Below are positions 1 through 9,265 of a DNA stretch of 64,000 nt, piece after piece (within the stretch, counting starts at the first letter, position 1; every line of letters begins with the position of its first letter). Source of the stretch: Paracoccus sigandri (GTDB lineage Bacteria; Pseudomonadota; Alphaproteobacteria; Rhodobacterales; Rhodobacteraceae); assembly GCF_003709565.1 (NCBI RefSeq), contig NZ_QNRC01000003.1, positions 186,001 through 250,000 of the forward strand. Direction: 5' to 3'. A program made the translations under genes and the position numbers. A model generated the notes under the pieces. That model did no database searches, had not been told where the DNA came from, and was given only the letters and a program-made list of their open reading frames with translations.

Positions 1-138
1 CGCCCGCTCGAATTCCGTGACCAGCTTTTCGCAGATGACGACATCGGCGGAACAGATCAGGTTCAGCTCGGCGGCGCCGGCCGCGAAGGCGGGCAGCAGC
101 GCCGTGCCCGCCACGGCGGCGGTCGTTGTGATCTTCAT
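1..138 (-). CDS. ABC transporter substrate-binding protein, N-terminal fragment
   Basis: Only the first 46 codons are inside the window. The start ATG (complement of 136-138) follows a strong GGGAGGGAA ribosome binding site. The fragment begins MKITTTAVAGTALLPAFAAG, a Sec-type signal peptide, followed by AELNLICSADVVICEKLV. That opening, with a beta strand and a short Cys-containing loop after the signal, resembles extracellular solute-binding proteins of the Fe(III)/spermidine type. It is transcribed away from the LacI-family gene at 248, which may control it. The substrate cannot be told from this fragment, and the family call rests on the N-terminus only. Confidence 0.6.
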   Translation of the reverse strand, partial: MKITTTAAVAGTALLPAFAAGAAELNLICSADVVICEKLVTEFERA

Positions 139-247
139 CGTTTCCCTCCCCTCGCCCCCTGCGGGGCGGCTTCTTGCAAAGCTGTTCACAAGGCTGGGTC
201 ACGAATCGGCACCCTGTCAACAGAATTTCTGAATTTAGAGGCTTTCA

Positions 248-1363
248 ATGGATGAAATCGCCGCTATACATTCTGCAAACCTGTGCAACGAAATCCGAAC
301 GCGAGGATCCGGTTTGGCCAAGAACGCCGTCAGCGCCAGGGATGTGGCCGCGCTTGCCGGGGTGTCGCGGGCGGCGGTGTCGCGCTGCTTCACGCCCGGC
401 GCCAGCATCTCGGCCGAGACGCGGGCGAAGATCCTGAAGGCGGCCGACCAGCTTGGCTATCAGGTCAACCGGCTGGCCAGCGGGCTGATCCGCAACGAGA
501 CCGGCCTTGTCGCGCTGATCGCCTCGGACATCGCGACCCCCTATCGCTCGGAGCTGCTGGCGGCGCTGACCGAGGCATTGCAGCAGGCGGGCAAGGTGGC
601 GCTGGTCATCAATACCGACCGCTCGGACGACAGCGTCGAACATGCGCTGCGCCAGGCGATCAGCTATCGCACCGACGCGGCGGTCTTCCTGTCGGGGATG
701 CCCGCGCGCTCGCTGGCCGAGACCTGCCTGAAGAACGGGATGCGCCTGGTGCTGATCAACCGCGACGAGGAACGCCCCGGTTCGTTGCGGCTGCGCCTGC
801 AGGATGCCGAGGCCGGGCGGCGCGCGGTGGCGATCCTGATCGCGGCGGGCTGCCGGCGGCTGGCGCTGGCCAGTTCGGCGGCGGACACGCCCAGCCTGAC
901 CGAACGCGCGAGCGGCTTCCGCGAGGCCGCCCGCGCCGCCGGGATCGACTGGATCGAGGAACGGCGCGGGGCGACCTGCTACGAGACCGGGCAAGAGCTG
1001 GGCCTGTCGCTGCTGGCCCGGCCCGACCGGCCCGACGGGATCTTCTGCACCACCGACCTGATGGCCTGCGGCGTCATGGACGCCGCGCGCTGGCGGCTGG
1101 GCCTCCGCATCCCGCAGGATGTGTCGCTGATCGGCTTCGACGACATCGCCCAGGCCCATTGGGACAGCTATGCGCTGACCACCTTCCGCCAGCCCATCGA
1201 CCGGATCGCCGCCCGCGCCGTCGCCTGGCTGTCCGCGACCGCCGCGCCCGAAGACCCGGCCGAGACCCTGTTCGAGCCCGCCCTGGTGATGCGCGGCTCG
1301 GTCGCCCGGATCGCGCCGCCCGATCCCGGCGGAATCCGGCCTTCGGATGACGGCCGGCGGTAG
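248..1363 (+). CDS. LacI/PurR-family transcriptional regulator
   Basis: The protein is a 371-residue repressor-type regulator. Residues about 30-49 form the LacI helix-turn-helix (VSARDVAALAGVSRAAVSRC), followed by the hinge region and a periplasmic-binding-protein-like effector domain to the C-terminus (GLVALIASDIATPYRSELL, later GIFCTTDLMACGVMDAA and VSLIGFDDIAQAHW). The N-terminal 22 residues before the helix-turn-helix are longer than usual. A TTG start at 314 with GAGG upstream would give a more typical 349 residues. The gene is divergent from the partial binding-protein gene, and a small palindrome, CAGAATTTCTG (221-231), lies between them. It may regulate that importer, the downstream tcyP, or both. 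The effector is unknown. Confidence 0.9.
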   Translation: MDEIAAIHSANLCNEIRTRGSGLAKNAVSARDVAALAGVSRAAVSRCFTPGASISAETRAKILKAADQLGYQVNRLASGLIRNETGLVALIASDIATPYRSELLAALTEALQQAGKVALVINTDRSDDSVEHALRQAISYRTDAAVFLSGMPARSLAETCLKNGMRLVLINRDEERPGSLRLRLQDAEAGRRAVAILIAAGCRRLALASSAADTPSLTERASGFREAARAAGIDWIEERRGATCYETGQELGLSLLARPDRPDGIFCTTDLMACGVMDAARWRLGLRIPQDVSLIGFDDIAQAHWDSYALTTFRQPIDRIAARAVAWLSATAAPEDPAETLFEPALVMRGSVARIAPPDPGGIRPSDDGRR

Positions 1364-1486
1364 AACGGCGGGAAAAGCTTTCCACCTGGCCGTGACATTC
1401 GGCGCGGAAAGGATCAGTCTGGCCGCGCAACATGCCGGATTCCGGCCCAAACCAACCCCAGTGCCCCCTGACAAAGGAGAAGCGCA

Positions 1487-2875
1487 ATGATGCTCGTCAT
1501 CGTCAACCTTGCCATATTCGCCGTGCTTCTGTTCGGGCTGTTCCGGCTTCAGAACGGCTCTCTTTCCCTTTCCCTGCGGGTCTTTGTCGGCCTGGTCCTG
1601 GGCACGCTGTTCGGCATCGCCCTGCAGCTGGTCTACGGCCCCGAATCCCAGGCCGTGCAGGTCGCGGTCAACTGGATCGACATCGTCGGCAGCGGCTATG
1701 TCCGGCTGCTGCAGATGATCGTCATGCCGCTGGTCTTCGTGGCGATCCTGGGCGCGGTCTCGAAGCTGCACGACGCCTCGGCGCTTGGCAGCATCTCGGT
1801 GCTGACGCTGGGGACGCTGCTTCTGCTGACCGCGATCGCAGGGCTTGTCGGCGTCGTGATGGCGCTGGCCTTCGGGCTGACGGCCGAGGGGCTGGTGCAG
1901 GGCGCGGCGGAAGCGGCAAGGATGACCGCCATCGAGACCACCTATGCGCCGCGCGTGGCCGACCTGTCGGTGCCGCAGCTGATCCTGTCCTTCATCCCGC
2001 GCAATCCCTTCGCCGACCTGACCGGGGCCAATCCGACCTCGATCATCTCGGTGGTGATCTTCGCGGCCTTCCTGGGCGTCGCGGCGATCCGCATGGTCCG
2101 CCGCAAGCCCGAGAAGGGCGAGAACCTGCTGTCGCTGATCGACCTGCTGCAGGGCTGGATCATGCAGCTGGTGCGGCTGATCATCGGGCTGACCCCTTAT
2201 GGCGTCATGGCGCTGATGACCAGGATGGCGGCGACCTCGAACGCGGCGGACATCCTGAACCTGGGGAAATTCGTCATCGCCTCCTATATCGGGCTGGCGA
2301 TCATGTTCGGCGTCCATGCGGGTTTCCTGACCCTGACCGGGGTGAACCCGCTGACCTTCTTCCGCAAGGCGCTTCCGGCGCTGAGCTTCGCCTTCTCCAG
2401 CCGCTCCAGCGCCGCGACGATCCCGCTGAACGTCGAGACCCAGACCCGGCGGCTGGGCGTCCCGGCGACCATCGCCTCGTTCTCGGCATCCTTCGGGGCG
2501 ACCATCGGCCAGAACGGCTGCGCCGGGCTCTATCCGGCGATGCTGGCGGTGATGGTGGCGCCGACGGTGGGGATCAACCCGCTGGATCCGGGCTGGATCG
2601 TCACGCTGATCGCGATCATCACCATCAGTTCGGCGGGCGTGGCCGGGGTCGGCGGCGGCGCCACGCTGGCGGCGCTGATCGTGCTGCCCGCCATGGGCCT
2701 GCCGATCGAGCTGGTCGCGCTCTTGATCTCGGTCGAGCCGCTGATCGACATGGGCCGCACCGCGCTGAATGTCAGCGGCTCGATGACGGCGGGGACGGTG
2801 ACGTCGCAATTGCTGGGCCAGACCGACCGCGAGGTGCTGAACAGCCCCGAGGACGCCGATCTGCAGGGCGCCTAG
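1487..2875 (+). CDS. tcyP: L-cystine:cation symporter TcyP/YdjN type
   Basis: The 462-residue inner-membrane sodium/proton symporter belongs to the dicarboxylate/amino acid:cation symporter family. It follows the E. coli TcyP (YdjN) sequence almost from end to end, including [49 protein letters not shown], the [20 protein letters not shown] segment and the C-terminal [19 protein letters not shown]. The serine-rich re-entrant loop and the transport-motif segments are intact. AGGAGA precedes ATG ATG at 1487 and 1490, and either could start the protein. The gene lies 124 nt after the LacI-family gene on the same strand and 32 nt before the oxidoreductase. TcyP proteins import cystine as a sulfur source; the specificity here is inferred from homology. 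Confidence 0.92.
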   Translation: MMLVIVNLAIFAVLLFGLFRLQNGSLSLSLRVFVGLVLGTLFGIALQLVYGPESQAVQVAVNWIDIVGSGYVRLLQMIVMPLVFVAILGAVSKLHDASALGSISVLTLGTLLLLTAIAGLVGVVMALAFGLTAEGLVQGAAEAARMTAIETTYAPRVADLSVPQLILSFIPRNPFADLTGANPTSIISVVIFAAFLGVAAIRMVRRKPEKGENLLSLIDLLQGWIMQLVRLIIGLTPYGVMALMTRMAATSNAADILNLGKFVIASYIGLAIMFGVHAGFLTLTGVNPLTFFRKALPALSFAFSSRSSAATIPLNVETQTRRLGVPATIASFSASFGATIGQNGCAGLYPAMLAVMVAPTVGINPLDPGWIVTLIAIITISSAGVAGVGGGATLAALIVLPAMGLPIELVALLISVEPLIDMGRTALNVSGSMTAGTVTSQLLGQTDREVLNSPEDADLQGA

Positions 2876-2906
2876 GCGGCCCGGATCACCGGACGAAAGG
2901 AACGCG

Positions 2907-4043
2907 ATGACCGATATTCCCGAAACGATGTGCGCCATGGTCCTGACCGGCCATGGCGGAATCGAGTGCCTGGAATGGCGCAGGGACTGGCCGGTGCCCC
3001 GCCCCGGTCCGGGCGAGGTGCTGGTCCGCATCACCGCCTGCGCCAAGAACAATACCGACCGCAAGGTGCGCGAGGGGCTGTATTCGACCGCCGATGACGG
3101 GCGGGTGGCCAGTTTCGCGATGGCCGGGCCGACGCTGCGCTTCCCGCGCATCCAGGGGGCGGACGTGGTGGGCCATGTGGTCGCGGTGGGCGAGGGCGTG
3201 TCGCCCAAACGGATCGGCGAGCGGGGCCTGCTGGATTTCAACATCTATCCCGACGCCCGCCGCGACCTGAACCTCGCCCCGGACTATTACGGCCACGGCG
3301 CGGATGGCGGCTTCGCCGAATACGGCGCCTTTCCCTCGGACCAGTTCCACGCCATCCCCGACCCCCGCCTGTCCGATGCCGAGCTGGCGACGCTTGGCAT
3401 GTGTTCCTGGCAGACGGGCTATCACATGCTGACCTCGGCCGGGGTCGCGGCGGGCGAGCATGTCCTTGTCACCGGCGCCTCGGGCGGGGTCGGCACGGCG
3501 CTGATCCAGCTTTGCCGGGTGATCGGCGCGGTGCCCCACGCCATCGCCAGCAGCGGCAAGGCCGAGGCGCTGAAGGCGCTGGGGGCCGAGACGGTGATCG
3601 ACCGCACGACCGTCACCGACTGGCCCGCCGCCATCGCGCAGGTGACCGGCGGCGTCACCATCGACGCGGTCATGGACCTGGTCGGCGGCGAGATGGTGCT
3701 GCCGCTGATCGAGGTCATGTGCCAGGACCTCAGGCGCCGGAACTCGCCCCCGCGCCTGTCGATCGCCGGGGCCAGCGGCGGCAATGTCACGGCGCTGCCC
3801 TGGACGCTGATCTACCTGAACCAGGTGCGGATCTTCGGCGTCTCGCACGGGACCCGCGCCGAGGCCGAGCAGCTGGTGGCCTGGATCCGCGAGGGCCGGC
3901 TGAAGCCGGTCCTGGCCGAAACCATGCCGCTGTCCAGGCTGCACGAGGCCGAACGGCGCTTCGCCGACCGGGGCCGCGACTTCATCGGCAAGCTGGTGAT
4001 CTGCCCGGATCAGGGCGATTCGGGGATCAGTCCGGGCCAGTAA
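2907..4043 (+). CDS. MDR-superfamily zinc-type alcohol dehydrogenase / quinone oxidoreductase
   Basis: The 378-residue medium-chain dehydrogenase/reductase has an N-terminal GroES-like domain (PGEVLVRITACAKNNTDRKV), a GADVVGHVVAVGEGV segment, and a Rossmann domain with the glycine motif GASGGVGTALIQL near residues 188-200. The cysteine in ITACAKNNTD and the GHGADGGFAEY segment resemble the zinc-type/threonine-dehydrogenase-like branch, but a full catalytic zinc set is not obvious. The reaction is probably NAD(P)-dependent oxidation or reduction of an unidentified alcohol or enone. GGACGAAAGGAACG precedes the start. The 3' end overlaps the convergent yggS gene by 34 nt. Confidence 0.82.
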   Translation: MTDIPETMCAMVLTGHGGIECLEWRRDWPVPRPGPGEVLVRITACAKNNTDRKVREGLYSTADDGRVASFAMAGPTLRFPRIQGADVVGHVVAVGEGVSPKRIGERGLLDFNIYPDARRDLNLAPDYYGHGADGGFAEYGAFPSDQFHAIPDPRLSDAELATLGMCSWQTGYHMLTSAGVAAGEHVLVTGASGGVGTALIQLCRVIGAVPHAIASSGKAEALKALGAETVIDRTTVTDWPAAIAQVTGGVTIDAVMDLVGGEMVLPLIEVMCQDLRRRNSPPRLSIAGASGGNVTALPWTLIYLNQVRIFGVSHGTRAEAEQLVAWIREGRLKPVLAETMPLSRLHEAERRFADRGRDFIGKLVICPDQGDSGISPGQ

Positions 4044-4795
4044 TGCGCGTCGCTGCCCGGCCGGGCGCCGAACAGCGACTGGCCAACGCGGATGACGGTG
4101 GCGCCTTCCTCGATGGCCAGCTCGTAATCGCCCGACATGCCCATCGACAGCCCCGTCACCGCAGGATGGTCGGGCGCCACCTGGTCGCGCAGGCCGCGCA
4201 GCAGCCGGAAGCAGTCGCGCACACGGTCCGCATCGGCGCTGAAGACGGCCAGCGTCATCAGCCCCTGCGGGCGCAGGCGCGGATAGTCCGGCAGGGCATC
4301 CAGGAAGGCGGGCAGCGCATCGGGCGCAAGGCCGAACTTGGTATCCTCGCCCGAGGTGTTGACCTGCACGAAGACCGGCAGGTCGCGGCCCTCGGCCTCC
4401 ATCCGGCGGTTCAGTTCGGCCGCCAGCTTCAGGCTGTCCAGGGCGTGGAACTCGGCGGCGAAGCGGGCCAGGTATTTCGCCTTGTTCGTCTGCAGATGGC
4501 CGATGATGCACCAGCGCGCGTCCAGGTCAGCCAGCGCGGCGTGCTTGTCGCGCGCCTCCTGCAGCTTGTTCTCGCCGAAATCGCGGATCCCGGCGGCATA
4601 AGCCAGCCGCAGCACATGGGCCGGCACGGTCTTGCTCACCGGCAGCAGCCGCACCGAGGCCCGATCCCGCCCGGCCCGCGCGCAGGCGGCGCAGATCCGC
4701 GCCTCGACATCGCGCAGGTTGGCGGCGAAGGCCGCCCGCGGGTCGGGGCCGAAACGGGCGATGTCCTCGGGCGTCAGGTCGGCAGCCATGCGCAT
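4010..4795 (-). CDS. yggS: YggS family pyridoxal phosphate homeostasis protein
   Basis: The protein is a 261-residue member of the PLP-binding (PLPHP/YggS/PROSC) family, a cytosolic TIM-barrel protein that binds pyridoxal phosphate and buffers B6 vitamers and amino acid pools. Family motifs are clear: the PLP lysine in LLPVSKTVP, FGENKLQEA, WCIIGHLQTNKAKYL, VFVQVNTSGEDTKFGL, LMTLAVFS, and the phosphate-binding end GLSMGMSGDYELAIEEGATVIRVGQSLFG. I chose the ATG at 4795 because GGGGGAAC lies directly upstream; an upstream ATG at 4828 or a downstream one at 4789 is possible. It stands alone, convergent with the oxidoreductase and upstream of the M20 gene on the same strand. Confidence 0.93.
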   Translation of the reverse strand: MRMAADLTPEDIARFGPDPRAAFAANLRDVEARICAACARAGRDRASVRLLPVSKTVPAHVLRLAYAAGIRDFGENKLQEARDKHAALADLDARWCIIGHLQTNKAKYLARFAAEFHALDSLKLAAELNRRMEAEGRDLPVFVQVNTSGEDTKFGLAPDALPAFLDALPDYPRLRPQGLMTLAVFSADADRVRDCFRLLRGLRDQVAPDHPAVTGLSMGMSGDYELAIEEGATVIRVGQSLFGARPGSDAHYWPGLIPESP

Positions 4796-4865
4796 GTTCC
4801 CCCGCAAGATCGCATCATGGCGCAGCAATAGGACGCCGCTGCCGGATGGGCAAGCGATCAGCCGC

Positions 4866-6293
4866 TTACAGATCGACCGGCCGGGGCTGGATCGGGGCGG
4901 CCACCTCGGCGGGGATCGGCGAGCGGTAGGGCGTCCGCCGGGTCCGGTCGCGAAGGTCGGCCTTGGCGCGCTCCAGCTTCGCGGGGTCGGTCAGCAAATC
5001 GACGCCGGTCCCGGCCATCACCTTCGCGGCATAGACCAGCCCCTTGTGCGCCGCGCCCGACTTGCCCTGCGCGGTGATCTGCCAGGAATGCCCCGGAGAG
5101 CCGATCGCATGGGTCGCCACCCGCGCCTGCACGGTCGGCACCACCCAGGACACGTCGCCCACGTCGGTCGAGCCGATCAGCGCCTCGCCCACCGCGTCCA
5201 GCGGCACCAGGAAATCGCAGAGCGGCGTGTCCGCGCGCAAGGGCGTCCCGGCGCGGCGATAGTCGCTCTCGATGGCCTCCTGCCCGACCGTGGCCTGGAT
5301 CCGGCGCGCATAGTCGCGGTCGGCATCGTCGAACTGCACCGGGCCCAGGCGCTGCATGTTGGCGAACATGATCTCCTCCATCGGGGTATTGCCCAGGAGG
5401 TTCGAGACCGCCGAGAGGATCTTCACCGATACCTCGGTCTCGGTCATCATCGCCGCGCCCTGCGCGACCTTGACGACGCGCTCGTTCAGCGCCTTCATGC
5501 CGTGGATGTCGCGGGCCCGCACCGCATAGCGCACCGTGGCCCTGGCCTGCACCACGTTGGGCGCGATCCCGCCGCCGTCGATCATCGCGTAATGGATGCG
5601 CGATCCGTCGGGCACATGTTCGCGCATGTAGTTCACGCCGACATTCATCAGCTCGACCGCGTCCAGCGCCGAGCGGCCCAGATGCGGCGCCGCGGCCGCA
5701 TGCGAGGCCCGGCCGCTGAAGGTGAAGTCGATGCGGGTATTGGCCAGGCTCAGCGCATCGTCGACCCGCGTGATCGAGGCCGGATGCCAGGTGATCGCGG
5801 CATCGACATCGCCAAACAGCCCGTCGCGCACCATGAAGGCCTTGGCCGCGCCGCCCTCCTCGGCCGGGCAGCCGTAATAGCGCACCGTGCCGGGCTGGCC
5901 GGTTTCCTCAAGCCAGGTCTTCATCGCGACCGCGGCCAGCAGTGCGGCCGAGCCCAGCATGTTGTGCCCGCAGCCATGGCCGAAGCCGTTGCCCGGCAGC
6001 GGCTTGTGACGGTCGGCCCCGGCCTCTTGCGACAGGCCGGGCAGCGCGTCGTATTCGCCCAGAAAGGCGATCACCGGACCGCCCTGCCCCGCCTCGCCGA
6101 TCACCGCGGTGGGGATGCCCGCCGGATCGTCGGTGATGCGAAAACCCTCGCGCTCCAGCATGGCGCGATGTTCGGCGGCCGAGCGGAACTCGGTATAGGC
6201 CAGCTCGGGCATCTCCCAGATCCGGTCGCTCAGCGCGGTATAGTCCGGGCCGCGTTCGTCGATGATGTTCCAGATGCGATCGGTATTCTGCAT
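4866..6293 (-). CDS. M20 family amidohydrolase, AbgB-like
   Basis: The 475-residue zinc metallohydrolase of peptidase family M20 resembles the aminobenzoyl-glutamate hydrolase subunit AbgB over its full length. Visible signatures are FLGEYDALPGLSQEAG (about 78-92), the metal-binding GHGCGHNMLG (105-114), GCPAEEGGAAKAFMVRDG, the dimerisation-domain histidines in SGRASHAAAAPHLGRSALDAVELM, and the C-terminal STDVGDVSWVVP and GSPGHSWQI. It hydrolyses an amide bond of an N-acyl or peptidic amino acid; the exact substrate is unknown. It is the last gene after a five-gene peptide-type ABC importer on the same strand, so the importer probably delivers its substrate. No AbgA partner is present nearby. 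Confidence 0.88.
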   Translation of the reverse strand: MQNTDRIWNIIDERGPDYTALSDRIWEMPELAYTEFRSAAEHRAMLEREGFRITDDPAGIPTAVIGEAGQGGPVIAFLGEYDALPGLSQEAGADRHKPLPGNGFGHGCGHNMLGSAALLAAVAMKTWLEETGQPGTVRYYGCPAEEGGAAKAFMVRDGLFGDVDAAITWHPASITRVDDALSLANTRIDFTFSGRASHAAAAPHLGRSALDAVELMNVGVNYMREHVPDGSRIHYAMIDGGGIAPNVVQARATVRYAVRARDIHGMKALNERVVKVAQGAAMMTETEVSVKILSAVSNLLGNTPMEEIMFANMQRLGPVQFDDADRDYARRIQATVGQEAIESDYRRAGTPLRADTPLCDFLVPLDAVGEALIGSTDVGDVSWVVPTVQARVATHAIGSPGHSWQITAQGKSGAAHKGLVYAAKVMAGTGVDLLTDPAKLERAKADLRDRTRRTPYRSPIPAEVAAPIQPRPVDL

Positions 6294-6351
6294 GTTGCCT
6301 CCGTCAGTGGTCTTTGCGAGGCGCGCGCGCGGGCGGCCCCGGTCTTGGGTG

Positions 6352-7347
6352 TCAGCCCTGGTCGTTCAGATGGCAGGCCGAATGGCGGCCCGGCGCGATC
6401 TCCTTCAGCAGCGGCCGTTCGGCGCGGCAGCGATCCATCGCCATGGGGCAGCGCGGGTGGAAATGGCAGCCCGGCGGCGGCGCCAGCGGCGAGGGGATCT
6501 CTCCCTTGATGGTGGAATAGGTGCGCCGCTTCGGCTCGAAGGTCGGGATCTCGGCGATCAGCGCCTGGGTATAGGGGTGGTTCGGGCGCCGAAACAGGTC
6601 CTGCGCCTCGCCCAGCTCGATCAGCCGGCCCAGATACATCACCGCGATCCGGTCCGAGATATGCTCGACCACGCCCAGGTCGTGGCTGATGAACAGGTAG
6701 GTCAGGTCCAGCTCCTCGCGCAGGCGCATGAACAGGTTCAGGATCTGCGCCTGGATCGACACGTCCAGCGCCGCCACGGATTCGTCGCAGACGATGAAAT
6801 CGGGCCGGACCGCCAGCGCCCGCGCGATGCCGATCCGCGCCCGCTGCCCGCCCGAGAACTGATGCGGAAAGCGCCGCCGCGTGGTCGGGTCCAGCCCCAC
6901 GCGCTGCAGCATCTCGTCGACATAGGCGCTGGTCTCGCGGCGGCTGACCAGGCCGTGGACGCGCGGCGCCTCGCCCACCAGTTCCTCGACCCGCAGCCGG
7001 GGGTTCAATGAGGACATCGGGTCCTGGAACACCAGCTGGACCTTCAGCGCCGCCTCGCGGGCATCCGCGCCGCGCAGGCTTGCCAGGTCGCGGCCCCGGA
7101 AGCGGATCGCACCCTCCGAGGGCTTCATCAGCCCCGCCACCATCCGGCCAAGCGTGGACTTGCCGCAGCCGGATTCGCCGACCAGCCCCAGGACCTCGCC
7201 GCGCCGGATCGACAGGTCGACGCCATCGACGGCATGGACGGTCGCCGGCTCGATCTTCGCGCCCAGCATCCGGGCGGTCTTTTCGGCGATGTCCAGGTCC
7301 CGCGTGAAGCGCTTGGAAACGCCGTCGATTTCAAGAACGGTGGTCAC
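6352..7347 (-). CDS. Oligopeptide/dipeptide ABC transporter ATP-binding protein (OppF/DppF type)
   Basis: The 331-residue cytoplasmic ATPase has Walker [10 protein letters not shown], signature [15 protein letters not shown], Walker [13 protein letters not shown] and the H-loop FISHDLGVV. It ends in the oligopeptide-ABC C-terminal domain with the cysteine pattern [14 protein letters not shown], which in DppD/OppF relatives binds a [4Fe-4S] cluster. The start is a GTG at 7347 whose GTGA overlaps the stop of the upstream ATPase gene, giving translational coupling. It pairs with the OppD-type ATPase to energise the importer encoded by 8339-11922. The frame is open further upstream, but those codons read into the neighbouring gene and do not look like protein. 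Confidence 0.93.
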   Translation of the reverse strand: MTTVLEIDGVSKRFTRDLDIAEKTARMLGAKIEPATVHAVDGVDLSIRRGEVLGLVGESGCGKSTLGRMVAGLMKPSEGAIRFRGRDLASLRGADAREAALKVQLVFQDPMSSLNPRLRVEELVGEAPRVHGLVSRRETSAYVDEMLQRVGLDPTTRRRFPHQFSGGQRARIGIARALAVRPDFIVCDESVAALDVSIQAQILNLFMRLREELDLTYLFISHDLGVVEHISDRIAVMYLGRLIELGEAQDLFRRPNHPYTQALIAEIPTFEPKRRTYSTIKGEIPSPLAPPPGCHFHPRCPMAMDRCRAERPLLKEIAPGRHSACHLNDQG

Positions 7348-8342
7348 GAAACCCGCTCCTTCGCGTCGTCGAGATGGGGGTCGAGATGGGGGTGGACGCA
7401 GCGCGCGAAGCGGCCGGGCAGCCATTCGCGCAGCGCCGGCTCGGCCAGGCATTCATCGTCGCCGCGCGGGCAGCGCGGCCGGAACATGCATCCTTTGGGC
7501 AGGTTCAGAAGCGAGGGCGTCATGCCCCCGATCTGCTGCAGCATCGACCGATGCGGCTTGCCATGCGGGACCGAACCGATCAGCCCGCGCGTATAGGGAT
7601 GGACCGGGGCGGTGATGACGGCCGAGGTCTCGCCCGTCTCGACGACCCGGCCGGCATACATCACCGCCAGCTTGTCGGCCAGGCCCGAGACCACCGCAAG
7701 ATCATGGGTGATCCAGATCAGCGCCGTCCCCGTCTCGCGGCACAGCTTCTGGATCTCGGCCAGGATCTGCGCCTGGATGGTCACGTCCAGCGCCGTGGTC
7801 GGCTCGTCCGCGATGATCAGGTCGGGCTTGTGCAGAAGCGCGATCGCGATCGCCACGCGCTGCCGCATCCCGCCGGAAAACTGGTGCGGATAGCTGGCAA
7901 GCCGTTCGTCGGGGGCGGAAATCCCGACCTGCACCAGCGCCGCGCGGGCACGGGCCAGCGCCTCGGCGCGGGAAACGCGGTCATGGGCCAGCACGGTTTC
8001 CACCATCTGGGTGTCGATGCGCAGGACCGGATTCAGCGTCATCATCGGGTCCTGGAAGATCATCGCGATCCGCTTGCCGCGCAGCTTGCGCAGCCGCGCC
8101 TCGTCCGCGCCGGCCAGGTCGGTGCCGTCGAACAGGATCCGCCCGCCCACGACCCGGCCCGGCGGATCGACCAGGCCCAGCAGCGAAAAGCCGGTGACGG
8201 TCTTGCCGGAACCGGATTCGCCGACCAGGCCCAGCACCTCGCCCCGGTTCAGGGTGAAGCTGACGCCATCCACCGCGCGGGCCACGCCGTCGCGGGTGAA
8301 GAAATGGGTGCGCAGATCCTCGACCTGAAGAAGCGGGGTCAT
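7344..8342 (-). CDS. Oligopeptide/dipeptide ABC transporter ATP-binding protein (OppD/DppD type)
   Basis: The 332-residue ATPase begins [19 protein letters not shown]. It carries Walker [18 protein letters not shown], signature [15 protein letters not shown], Walker [13 protein letters not shown] and the switch ITHDLAVV. The C-terminal oligopeptide-ABC extension contains [14 protein letters not shown], a likely iron-sulfur cysteine set. The ATG at 8342 overlaps the stop of the permease gene by 4 nt, and its own stop overlaps the OppF start. It is the first of two separate ATPases, the standard Opp/Dpp arrangement. Confidence 0.93.
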   Translation of the reverse strand: MTPLLQVEDLRTHFFTRDGVARAVDGVSFTLNRGEVLGLVGESGSGKTVTGFSLLGLVDPPGRVVGGRILFDGTDLAGADEARLRKLRGKRIAMIFQDPMMTLNPVLRIDTQMVETVLAHDRVSRAEALARARAALVQVGISAPDERLASYPHQFSGGMRQRVAIAIALLHKPDLIIADEPTTALDVTIQAQILAEIQKLCRETGTALIWITHDLAVVSGLADKLAVMYAGRVVETGETSAVITAPVHPYTRGLIGSVPHGKPHRSMLQQIGGMTPSLLNLPKGCMFRPRCPRGDDECLAEPALREWLPGRFARCVHPHLDPHLDDAKERVS

Positions 8343-9265
8343 TTCTGCAGCCTCGGATTGAAGATGTCGCGCAACCTGTCGCCGACAAGGTTGATCGCGA
8401 CGATGGTGATCAGCAGCGCGATGCCCGGAAACACGCTGACCCAGTAGCGGCCCGACAGCAGGTAGTCGTAGCCGTTCGCGATCAGCAGCCCCAGCGAAGG
8501 CTCGGTGATCGGCACGCCGACGCCCAGGAAGGACAACGTCGCCTCCAGCGCGATGGCCTGCGCGATCTGCACGGTGGCGACCACGATCAGCGGCGGGACG
8601 CAGTTCGGCAGCAGGTGGCGGAACATGATCCGCCGGTGCGACAGCGCCAGGCAGCGGGCGGCCTCGATATAGTCCTTGCGCCGCTCGACGATGGCCGAGG
8701 AGCGCACGGTGCGCGCGTAATAGGCCCATTGCACGATCACCAGCGCGATGATGACCTTGTCCACGCCGCGCCCGAACAGCGCCAGCAGGATCAGCGCCAC
8801 CAGGATCGAGGGGAAGGACAGCTGCAGGTCCACGACGCGCATGATCAGGCTGTCCACGCGGCCGCCGAACCACGCCGCCGCCATGCCCGCCACGACGCCG
8901 ATGGTGATCGCGCAGGCCAGCGACACCAGCGCCACGACCAGCGAGATCCTGAGCCCGTAGAGGATCGCCGACAGCATGTCGCGCCCCTGCTGGTCGGTGC
9001 CCAGCCAGTAGGTCATGCCGGAGAAACTGGCCTCGCCCGGCGGCAGGCCGCCATCCATGATGTCCAGCTGCGCCAGGTCATAGGGGTTCTGCGGCGCGAT
9101 CCAGGGCGCCGCGAAGGCCAGCACCACCACCGCCAGGAACAGCAGCAGCCCCAGGACGGCCAGCCGGTCCTCGGCGAAGTTCCGGGCGATGCGCAGCAGC
9201 GGCGATTGCGCGCGGGCCGGGGCCGGGGCTGGAAGGGGGGCCGGGGTCGGGGTCGTGTCGGTCAT
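8339..9265 (-). CDS. Oligopeptide/dipeptide ABC transporter permease (OppC/DppC type)
   Basis: The 308-residue inner-membrane permease starts at the ATG at 9265, overlapping the OppB-type gene by 4 nt. It has a proline- and alanine-rich cytoplasmic N-terminus, a first helix (LAVLGLLLFLAVVVLAFA), the OppC-type WLGTDQQGRDMLSAILYGLRISL segment, and five further helices. The EAA loop that contacts the ATPases is DYIEAARCLALSHRRIMFRHLLPN. ATLSFLGVGV near the end is typical of the family. It forms the heterodimeric channel with the 9262-10239 product. Confidence 0.92.
   Translation of the reverse strand: MTDTTPTPAPLPAPAPARAQSPLLRIARNFAEDRLAVLGLLLFLAVVVLAFAAPWIAPQNPYDLAQLDIMDGGLPPGEASFSGMTYWLGTDQQGRDMLSAILYGLRISLVVALVSLACAITIGVVAGMAAAWFGGRVDSLIMRVVDLQLSFPSILVALILLALFGRGVDKVIIALVIVQWAYYARTVRSSAIVERRKDYIEAARCLALSHRRIMFRHLLPNCVPPLIVVATVQIAQAIALEATLSFLGVGVPITEPSLGLLIANGYDYLLSGRYWVSVFPGIALLITIVAINLVGDRLRDIFNPRLQK

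Noticed and set aside
245..3244. A 999-codon open frame on the minus strand
   Set aside because: Low-complexity Arg/Gln/Asp/Gly-rich translation opposite three well-recognised genes; long antisense frames are common in GC-rich DNA.
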